Positions 9,401 to 15,900 of a DNA stretch of 16,974 nt are shown here, in pieces. The translations under genes and the position numbers were made by a program. Source of the stretch: Planctomycetota bacterium (GTDB taxonomy: Bacteria; Planctomycetota; Planctomycetia; Planctomycetales; Planctomycetaceae); the NCBI GenBank assembly GCA_003669575.1, contig QWOR01000123.1:1-16974 (forward strand), given 5' to 3'. The first letter of the stretch is position 1; every line of letters begins with the position of its first letter. The notes below the pieces were generated by a model. The model was not told the DNA's origin, did no database searches, and saw only the letters and a program-made list of their open reading frames with translations.

Positions 9401-9895
9401 CCCTGGCTCCATCCGGATCAGATACTTGATGTCCTTGCTCAGCTTCTGATTCAGATCGACAAGGAACGTGGATGTGCGACGCGGCGTGACATCGATGGAC
9501 TTCAAATACTCCGTGAGCAATTTGCTGTCGGGGCCGCACTCCAGAAACGGCTGCAGATCCTTCGCCAGTTCCGGTTCGTAGACAAAGGGAAATTCCTCCG
9601 CGCTTTCCTCCACGAAAAAATCGAACGGGTTGATGACTGTCAGGTCCGCCGTGAGATTGACCTCCACGCGGAACTGGCGAGTCTCGTTCGGGATCACCAG
9701 TCTGGCCAGAAAGTTGCCAAACGGGTCCTGCTGCCAGTTCAGAAAGTGTTCTTCCGGTCCGATCTTGAGTGAGTAGCTCAGGACGGGGGTCCGGCAGTGA
9801 GGTGCCGGACGCAAACGGACCACCTGCGGTCCCATACCAACCGCACGGTCGTACTGATATTCGGTGACATGCCTGAGCGCAACGCGGATGGCCAT
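6497..9895 (-). CDS. Transglutaminase-like domain fused to DUF2126 putative amidoligase
   Basis: This 1132-residue protein has three parts. Residues about 1-90 form the bacterial transglutaminase N-terminal beta domain (IRVALRHVTEYQYDRAVGMG). The transglutaminase core spans about 120-260, with likely catalytic C180 in CGSCRDTAW, H229 in DLHAWCEV and D245 in GLDPTSG. From about 320 to the end is the DUF2126 region, with LTMGGEPTFVSIDD (327-340) and later GKWYPGEPLPRWAY, GTGGGNHIVLGGATPQDS and LGLVELRGFEMPPHAEMS. DUF2126 is classed in Pfam as a putative amidoligase and has been proposed to share the glutamine-synthetase-like fold, so it would form amide bonds with ATP. Length and order match the usual architecture of this family. 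The ATG at 9895 has GAGGT 4 nt upstream (9900-9904, - strand). It lies third in the operon, 24 nt after the alpha-E gene. No export signal is seen, so it is presumably cytoplasmic. A peptide ligation plus trimming or transfer role is an inference. Confidence 0.88.
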   Translation of the reverse strand: MAIRVALRHVTEYQYDRAVGMGPQVVRLRPAPHCRTPVLSYSLKIGPEEHFLNWQQDPFGNFLARLVIPNETRQFRVEVNLTADLTVINPFDFFVEESAEEFPFVYEPELAKDLQPFLECGPDSKLLTEYLKSIDVTPRRTSTFLVDLNQKLSKDIKYLIRMEPGVQTPEVTLEKRCGSCRDTAWLLVQLLRRIGLAARFVSGYLIQLTADIPSLDGPSGPAEDFTDLHAWCEVFLPGAGWVGLDPTSGLFTSEGHLPLAATPDPSTAAPISGPLGKCETEFHFDMSVTRVHEDPRVTKPYTESQWKSICQLGHKVDDHLEQNDVRLTMGGEPTFVSIDDMEGAEWNTAAVGINKQRLSGHLIHRLRRRFAPGGMLHYGQGKWYPGEPLPRWAYSCLWRTDGEPIWSNPKLLADPSISGDAAIEDAGEFLVELADHMGVDGRFMRPAYEDVWHTLSQERRLPVNVDPREYDLDADEDRRRLSRILETGLSRPVGYALPLTRAWWQGNANWATGPWPLRSERLFLIPGDSPIGLRLPLESLPVGAVEADAIYAIDPLADRHPLPGYQEIRNRARAMMAEESLATSITGQQRGDHENGIRRWSSESRRDLRMLEEKTPPPKVVPSRVVTTALCIEPRGGLLHIFMPPVARLEDYLDLIGYIELVAEERQQPVVIEGYLPPVDHRLQILKVTPDPGVIEVNVQPARDWEQLCDITTGLYEDARLSRLGTEKFQLDGKHAGTGGGNHIVLGGATPQDSPFLRRPDVLRSLIAYWNNHPSLSYLFSGQFIGPTSQAPRADEGRRDSIYELEIACSEIPEGGHVPPWLVDRVFRNLMVDMTGNTHRAEICIDKLYSPDSSTGRLGLVELRGFEMPPHAEMSLTQQLLVRALVAWFWENPYREPLIRWGTTLHDRFMLPIPLKRDMLDVLSDLRRSGFDFEWDWFAPHLEFRCPMIGEVTYDGIRLEVRTAIEPWYVLGEEPAGGATTRYVDSSVERLQVHLSGLTSTRYAVTCNGRQVPLHPTGVAGEFFAGVRYRAWQPPSCLHPTIPVQTPLTFDIVDLWQQRSIGGCRYHVDHPGGLNPGSYPVNALEAECRRAARFLKHGHSGGQVTVRSEDPNREFPFTLDLRLAPTCGGSRR

Positions 9896-9919
9896 ACTTA
9901 CCTCGAGATTCTCTGTGAA

Positions 9920-10876
9920 CTATTGTTGTTGGGACTGCGTGACGCCGGACGATGGGATTTCAAAGAACCCATGATAGATCGCCGCACCGATGGCATTCAG
10001 GCTCTGCTGAAAGTTATCGATGAACTCATGCATGCCCACCTGAATGATGTCGTGAATCGAGACCCGCTGCAGGCGAAGATTCAATTCCTCGCACAACTGT
10101 TCCGAGGGACACGAAAGATTGCTCCCCGTGATCTTTGTCAGCGAAGCCTGGATGCCATTCACACACGATCTCATCGATCGCGGAAAATCGGGATCCAGAA
10201 TTAGAAACTCAGCGACATTTCGCGGCGAAATACGCCCGAACCGTTTCCGGTAGGTATGCAGCGCGCTGGTCGACTCCAGCAGTGCCGACCATTGCAGAAC
10301 ATCGAGTGTCGAACCGACCTGAGCCACCTCTGGAAGCAGAATAAAGTACTTCACGTCGAGGATGCGCGAGGTCTTGTCAGCCCGTTCTATCAGCCGGCCG
10401 ATCTTAGCAAAATTCCAGGCCTCGCCATGCGACATCGTGGCCTCGGTCACGCCAATCACTTCGTGGCTGTGGCGTTTGACCCGCTCCAGAAAATTTGCGG
10501 GATTCTGGAGGATCGGGTCGGGATTCCTCGCCGCTTCGCGGACACGCAGGTAGAAGCGGTTAATCGATTCCCAGAGTGAGACGCTGAGAACTTCCCGGAT
10601 GGTACGGGCATTCTCTCGAGCGCGGATCAGGCAGGTCAGAATCGAGTTGGTGTTCCGCTCGTCGAAGAGCAGGAACTGCAGCACACTCTCTGCATCGTAG
10701 GCTTTGTAGTGTTCCTGGAACAGCTGCTCGTCGCCGCTGGCATAGACGAGAGGAGCCCACTGGGGCACCCCCCCCAAAGACATCGACTGGCTGACATCGA
10801 CGAAGCGGGCGACGTTTTCAGCCCGTTCAATGTACCGGTTGCCCCAGAAGACAGAATCCGCAACGCGACTCAGCAT
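9920..10876 (-). CDS. Alpha-E domain protein (DUF403 family)
   Basis: This 318-residue, mostly helical protein opens with the alpha-E signature: LSRVADSVFW (2-11) and NRYIERAENVARF (13-25), with the conserved acidic residues E18 and E21. The length matches stand-alone members of the family. The biochemical function is unknown. The family is almost always encoded beside circularly permuted ATP-grasp and transglutaminase-like genes and is also found fused to the ATP-grasp, as in the gene at 3917-6475 here, which implies a direct partnership. There is no signal peptide or membrane helix. It follows the ATP-grasp gene by 77 nt and precedes the transglutaminase/DUF2126 gene by 24 nt. No good Shine-Dalgarno precedes the ATG at 10876, but no alternative in-frame start lies nearby and the family begins exactly at this LSR, so the start is considered correct. 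Confidence 0.88.
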   Translation of the reverse strand: MLSRVADSVFWGNRYIERAENVARFVDVSQSMSLGGVPQWAPLVYASGDEQLFQEHYKAYDAESVLQFLLFDERNTNSILTCLIRARENARTIREVLSVSLWESINRFYLRVREAARNPDPILQNPANFLERVKRHSHEVIGVTEATMSHGEAWNFAKIGRLIERADKTSRILDVKYFILLPEVAQVGSTLDVLQWSALLESTSALHTYRKRFGRISPRNVAEFLILDPDFPRSMRSCVNGIQASLTKITGSNLSCPSEQLCEELNLRLQRVSIHDIIQVGMHEFIDNFQQSLNAIGAAIYHGFFEIPSSGVTQSQQQ

Positions 10877-10953
10877 GACATCACAATTTGTTAGAGCACT
10901 TTACACCCGTATGCCGAAAGACACCCCAGCCCATCGGTCCGCGAGCAGTCCAC

Positions 10954-12435
10954 CTAGTTGTTCATCAGAACCCAGGTATCTTTGCTGCCACCTCCTTGTG
11001 ACGAGTTCACGATCATCGAACCTTCACGCAGTGCCACTCGGGTCAATCCGCCGGGCAACACGTATATATCGTCCCCGTACAAAATGAACGGTCTCAAATC
11101 GACGTGTCGCGGAGCGAGTCGATCCCCCACAACGGTCGGGACAGTCGAGAGAGTCAGCATTGGCTGTGCGATAAAGTTGCGGGGATTCGCGAGAATCAAC
11201 TGGCGGCATTCTTCCAGTTCCGCCTTCGAAGCTCTCGGTCCCATGACGATCCCGTATCCACCCGATTCGTTCGTCGGCTTCACCACGAGTTCATGCAGGT
11301 GACTGAGCACATACTCCCGCTGGCTCGGTTCCGAGCAACAGTATGTCGGGACATTGGGGATGATCGCATCTTCTTTGAGATAGTACTTGATGATCTCCGG
11401 CACCCAGGCATACACCGCCTTATCATCCGCCACTCCCGTTCCGGGAGCGTTGGCCAGGGTCACCCGTCCTGCCCGATAGACTTCCATCAAGCCGGGCACG
11501 CCCAGCATCGAATCGGCTCGGAAACATTTCGGATCGATAAAGTCATCGTCCAGCCGACGGTAGATCACATCGACCCGCTGCAGCCCCTTCGTGGTGAGCA
11601 TGCAGACGTATCCGTCGTTCACAACCAGATCAGATCCGCTCACCAGCTCAATACCCATCTGCTGAGCGAGGAAGCAGTGCTCGAAGTACGCTGAGTTGAA
11701 GACGCCTGGAGTCAGCAGCACACAGGTCGGGTTGTAGACGCCATTCGGAGCAGTCTGCTGCAGGGTGGTGAGCAACCGCTCGCCATAATCTTCCACAGGC
11801 GCGATGGCGGTGCCCTCGAATACCTCGGGCAAGACCCGCTTCATCAGTTCGCGATTCTCCAGCACGTAAGAGACCCCGGATGGGCACCGGAGATTGTCCT
11901 CCAGGACATACACCCGACCATCATTGTGCCGAACCAGATCGGTCCCAGTAACGTGTGTCCAGACCCCCTTGGGGGGCCGAAACCCCTCCAGCTGCGGGCG
12001 ATAGGTCTTGGCCGTCATGATCATATCTTCAGGGACAACACCGTCCTTGAGAATGTGCTTGGGACCGTAAATGTCGTCGAGGAACAGGTTCAGCGCCCGG
12101 ATTCGCTGTTTCAAACCGGCCTCGATTCTGTGCCATTCCGTGTGCGACATGGGGCGAGGGACCACATCGAACGGCCACACCTTTTCCGTGCCGTCGGTGT
12201 GCCCGTAGACCGCAAACGTGATCCCCTTTTCGCGGAGCCGCACCTCCGCAGCGTGCTGACGCTCGGAGAGTCCCTGGAAGGAGAACTCCTCAAGTCGGTC
12301 CGCCAGCAGGGGATGTCTAGAAACCTCGCCATCGAGGTACTCGTCAAAGACCTTGGGGAGAACTCGCTCTCCCGCCCCGTCCTGTGGTGAGCCGGCTGAG
12401 TTTGAAACGTCTGGCGCTAGTACGTTCTGGATCAC
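10954..12435 (-). CDS. Circularly permuted ATP-grasp protein
   Basis: This 493-residue protein belongs to the circularly permuted ATP-grasp family found with alpha-E genes. Key segments are VYVLEDNLRCPSGVSYVLEN (175-194), LTPGVFNSAYFEH (241-253), VDVIYRRLDDDFID (288-301), LANAPGTGVADDKAVYAW (327-344), VVKPTNESGGYGIVMG (384-399, lysine plus glycine-rich loop), HVDLRPFILYGDDIYVLPGG (444-463) and a C-terminal SSQGGGSKDTWVL. ATP-grasp enzymes activate a carboxylate as acyl phosphate and ligate it to an amine; the substrate is not known. This copy keeps the nucleotide- and metal-binding-type residues that the second copy lacks, so it is the likelier active ligase. The start is set at GTG 12435 because AGGAG (12444-12448, - strand) lies 8 nt upstream. 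The frame is open further, to 12597, but that extension is not family-like. It is the first gene of the operon, with a possible promoter at 12478-12507. Confidence 0.87.
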   Translation of the reverse strand: MIQNVLAPDVSNSAGSPQDGAGERVLPKVFDEYLDGEVSRHPLLADRLEEFSFQGLSERQHAAEVRLREKGITFAVYGHTDGTEKVWPFDVVPRPMSHTEWHRIEAGLKQRIRALNLFLDDIYGPKHILKDGVVPEDMIMTAKTYRPQLEGFRPPKGVWTHVTGTDLVRHNDGRVYVLEDNLRCPSGVSYVLENRELMKRVLPEVFEGTAIAPVEDYGERLLTTLQQTAPNGVYNPTCVLLTPGVFNSAYFEHCFLAQQMGIELVSGSDLVVNDGYVCMLTTKGLQRVDVIYRRLDDDFIDPKCFRADSMLGVPGLMEVYRAGRVTLANAPGTGVADDKAVYAWVPEIIKYYLKEDAIIPNVPTYCCSEPSQREYVLSHLHELVVKPTNESGGYGIVMGPRASKAELEECRQLILANPRNFIAQPMLTLSTVPTVVGDRLAPRHVDLRPFILYGDDIYVLPGGLTRVALREGSMIVNSSQGGGSKDTWVLMNN

Positions 12436-12443
12436 AATGCACA

Positions 12444-12448
12444 CTCCT
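12444..12448 (-). promoter_or_regulatory. Shine-Dalgarno of the first operon gene
   Basis: AGGAG on the - strand, 8 nt before the GTG at 12435 and only 1 nt before another in-frame GTG at 12444. The spacing favours 12435 as the start of the ATP-grasp gene and argues against the longer frame to 12597. Confidence 0.5.
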
Positions 12449-12477
12449 ATATGGCCTTCGATCCGACGATTTCGCAA

Positions 12478-12507
12478 ATTATGTGCCGAGAGGTGGTTAT
12501 GGGGTAA
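12478..12507 (-). promoter_or_regulatory. Possible sigma70-type promoter for the amidoligase operon
   Basis: On the - strand CATAAT (12478-12483) matches the -10 consensus at five of six bases, 43 nt upstream of the proposed start. TTACCC (12502-12507) is a weak -35 at 18-nt spacing. The position is sensible, but the -35 is poor and planctomycete promoter rules are uncertain. Confidence 0.3.
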
Positions 12508-12794
12508 GTCCAGTTTCCTGCATAGGATGCCTTCAATCTCCAAATTAACCACTGCCCAAAACACAGGCAGCGCCCTCCGGATCAGCCCATTTTCCACTCA
12601 CTCCATGTCGGACAACTACTTTTGGCCGATTTCTGCGTGCACACTGAGGCATTTCACCTCAAATCGCTCGCGCTCGTGTTTCACTCGCCAGGGCAAATGA
12701 AAAGCGGGAGCTTCCTGCGTATTTCCCGACGCTGCGTCGTCATAGTCCGAGCGACTTGTACGGCTTGCTTCCGCGAAGCACACACTGTGATGAC

Positions 12795-12830
12795 TGACGT
12801 TCAAAAATGATTCCTGACGCCAAAAAGTGA
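12795..12830. repeat. Direct repeat pair, 20-bp period
   Basis: TGACGTTCAAAAATGA (12795-12810) and TGACGCCAAAAAGTGA (12815-12830) match at 12 of 16 positions and start exactly 20 bp apart, about two helical turns. A further TGACATATTTTTGA begins at 12828. CAAAAA (12821-12826) and TTTTTG (12835-12840) also form an inverted repeat with an 8-nt spacer. This could be an activator or repressor site upstream of the 12924 gene, or A-tract-based DNA bending; no factor can be named. Confidence 0.35.
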
Positions 12831-12848
12831 CATATTTTTGAGAGCAAA

Positions 12849-12870
12849 TCGGACAAATACGCATGTCCGA
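12849..12870. promoter_or_regulatory. Inverted repeat, possible operator
   Basis: Perfect 6-bp arms TCGGAC (12849-12854) and GTCCGA (12865-12870) surround a 10-nt spacer, giving a centre-to-centre spacing of 16 bp. It lies 53 nt before the start codon of the surface-protein gene. It has the shape of a dimeric regulator site, but it might instead be a small hairpin in the 5' UTR. Confidence 0.3.
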
Positions 12871-12923
12871 ACAAATTCTCCCCTCTCTTGCCGCTCTTGG
12901 TACCTCCTGCTCAGGAACCTTCC

Positions 12924-15900
12924 ATGTCTATTCGCACGTTCTGCCTCGCAATGGTGAAGAGTTTCTCGGGAAGAGGGGCTCGGCGGTCGCGAAGGAGAGA
13001 TTGGACAGCAGCGATTGTCGAAGGGCTGGAACAGCGAACTCTGCTGTCGGCGTTTACCGAATTTGCCGACCCGAACCCCTCCGCAGGGAATCGTTTCGGA
13101 GCCACGGTCGTGGCCCTGAGCACGGGAAACGTGGTGATCACTTCCCCCTTTGACGATGCGGGAGGCAGCAACGCGGGGGCTGTGTATTTGTTTAACGGTT
13201 CGACCGGTGAACTGATCAGCACGCTGACTGGATCACACGCCGACGACAACATTGGGGCCTACGGCGTGACCGCTCTCAGCAACGGCAACTTCGTCGTCGT
13301 CAGCACCGACTGGGACAACGGCGCGGCGACCGATGCAGGAGCCGTCACCTGGGGCAGCGGCATGACAGGAGTCAGTGGGATCGTCAGTGCCGCGAACAGC
13401 CTCGTCGGCAGTCAGGCCTTCGACCGGGTTGGTATTGTCGGAGTGACCACCCTGAGCAATGGAAACTATGTGGTGAGCAGCCCGAATTGGGCCAACAATA
13501 CGCTCTTGATGGCCGGAGCTGCGACCTGGGGGGACGGAGCCACCGGAGTATCGGGTGCAGTCAGTCAGACCAACAGTCTGTTCGGGACTCAGAACGGAGA
13601 CCAGGTGGGGCGATTCGTGACCGCACTGAACAACGGCAACTTTGCCGTGGGCAGCCCGGAATGGGACAACGGATCCAGTATTGATGCGGGAGCCGTCACC
13701 TGGGGAAATGGAAGCACGGGTCTCGCAGGGCCGGTCAGTTCGCTCAACAGCCTCGTGGGTGGATATGACGCGGACTATGTGGGACAGGGCGGCAGCATCA
13801 CGGGACTGAGCAATGGCCACTTTGTGGTGAGCACACCGACCTTGCATCGGCTTGTGGAAGGCAACGTGTTGGCCGATGTCGGTGGTGTGACCTGGGTCAA
13901 CGGCACCACAGGAACATCCGGAGGGATCAGCCTCTCCAACAGCCTGCTGGGCAACACAGCGGGCGATGGAGTCGGACGGTATGTCACAGCTCTGACCAAC
14001 GGAAACTACGTCGTCACCAGCCCCGACTGGGACAACGAAGAACTCTTGCCGGTCGACTATCACCTCGCTGAGGACGTGGGAGCTGTCACCTGGGGAAATG
14101 GAGCCACGGGAACGTCTGGCCTGGTCTCAGCAGCAAACAGCCTGATCGGCGACTATTTCCAGGATCAGGTGGGCATCGGTGGCGTCACAGCCCTCAGTAA
14201 CGGCAACTATGTGGTGAGTAGTCCGTTCTGGGACAACGGTGGGCCGGAAGAGCTGGTGGGAGCTGTCACCTGGGCGAATGGGACCACCGGGCTCATCGGT
14301 GCCGTGGCCCCCTCGAACAGCCTTACTGGCAGTCAGTTCGGCGACTCGATCGGAAACGGCGGTGTGACCGCACTGAGCAACGGCAACTATGTTGTCGCCA
14401 GCCCCTCTTGGAGTCATGGTGGTATCAGCCAGGCGGGAGCGGCAACCTTTGGAAATGGGGCCTCTGGCACGACGGGTATCGTCAGCACTTCGAATAGCAT
14501 TTACGGAGGCCAAAGCGACGATCGAATCAGCAGCTTTGGGGTCACTGCACTCGCCAATGGCAACTATGTCGTCATCAGTCCAGAATGGAAAAACGGTACA
14601 GCAATCGCTGCGGGAGCTGTCACCTGGGGCAACGGCTCATCAGGGACAGCCGGACAGGTCACCGTGTCCAACAGCCTCGTGGGAGGCCAATCGAACGATC
14701 GAGTGGGCCTGGTCGGGGCAACACCGCTCAGCAACGGGAACTACGTCGTCAGCAGTCCCGACTGGAACTTCTCGGGAGCCGGAGCGGTGGGGGCTGTCAC
14801 CTGGGGGAACGGCGTGACCGGGGTGACCGGAATCGTCAGCCCCACCAACAGCCTTGTCGGCAGCACTGATGGTGATCAGATCGGCCAGTACGGCAGCGTG
14901 CAGGAACTCGACAACGGTGATTACGTGGTGAGCAGCATTGCCTGGGACCATGGTACCACCAGCGATGCCGGAGCCGTCACCCTGGGAAGCGGAACCACTG
15001 GAATCACTGGCCCCGTCAGCCCGGTGAATAGCACGATCGGACAGTCGAGCGACTCGCTTCTGGACATTAACGTGGTCTCCGATCCGGTGAATAGCAACTA
15101 CTTCATCCGGTTTCTGAATGAAGGCAGCGGGCGAGTTCTTGTGCAGCCCCAACTGTTCGTTCCCCCGCCGCCCGTCACCTTCGCCATTGCGGGAAACAAG
15201 CTGAACGTCACCGGTTCTGACGAGAACGACACAATCACTGTCCTGAACGACGCTGGTCTGATCAAGATCAACGCCAATGGAGTCATCATCGATACCACCG
15301 CCTTAGCGGCGAGCGTGCAAGCGGTGACGATTTCCGGAATGGGGGGCGATGACACACTCACGCTGGATGCTTCACTGGGGACTCTGTTGCTCGGAACGCT
15401 CCTTGGCGGAAACGGGAACGACACGCTGATCAGTGGCCTTGGCAACGACACACTCGACGGGGGTGCGGACATCGACACTGCCAGCTACACCCAGGCGACT
15501 GTGGGGGTGAGGGTCAACCTGAGTCTGGCGACTATTCAGACAACCGTCGGAGCAGGAAAAGACAAGCTCCTTGGTTTTGAGAACCTGACAGGGTCGAACT
15601 GGAATGACTCCCTCACAGGAGATTCCCAGAACAATGTCCTCGCTGGCGGCAATGGCAACGACACCTTAGTGGGTGGTGCAGGGCGAGATTCATTCTATGG
15701 GGATGGAGGTAACGACTCATTCGTCATCGACAGCACAGACAGCGGCGTCGGAAATCTTGCAGGAGTCGTCCGGGGAGGGGAGGGCATCGATACGGTCACA
15801 ATCGCAGCAGGCAGTGGCGCGGTGCAATTGAACCTGACATCGGGGCAGATCGAATCTGTCGTCGCGTCAGCATCGACCATGAATAACCGATTCCGCGCGG

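Larger units (their letters stand above)
12508..12923. other. Divergent intergenic region with short repeats
   Basis: Together with the bases down to 12436 this is about 490 nt between the leftward operon and the rightward surface-protein gene. I see no gene in it that would fit. It is more AT-rich towards its right end than the flanking coding DNA. It holds a TGCTTC-CGC-GAAGCA hairpin (12766-12780), a 16-nt direct repeat pair at 12795-12830, and an inverted repeat TCGGAC/GTCCGA at 12849-12870. TCGGACAA also occurs at 12608-12615. It must contain the promoter of the surface-protein gene, but no strong -35/-10 pair stands out. Confidence 0.5.

Noticed and set aside
12436..12597. N-terminal extension of the ATP-grasp gene to 12597
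   Set aside because: The extra residues do not resemble the family, and AGGAG at 12444-12448 places the start at the GTG at 12435. A promoter-like CATAAT lies inside the extension.
12863..13153. Open + strand frame of 96 codons starting at 12863
   Set aside because: It overlaps the start of the surface-protein gene in another frame, has no family resemblance, and the 12924 start has the better ribosome site and a LEPR-type N-terminus.
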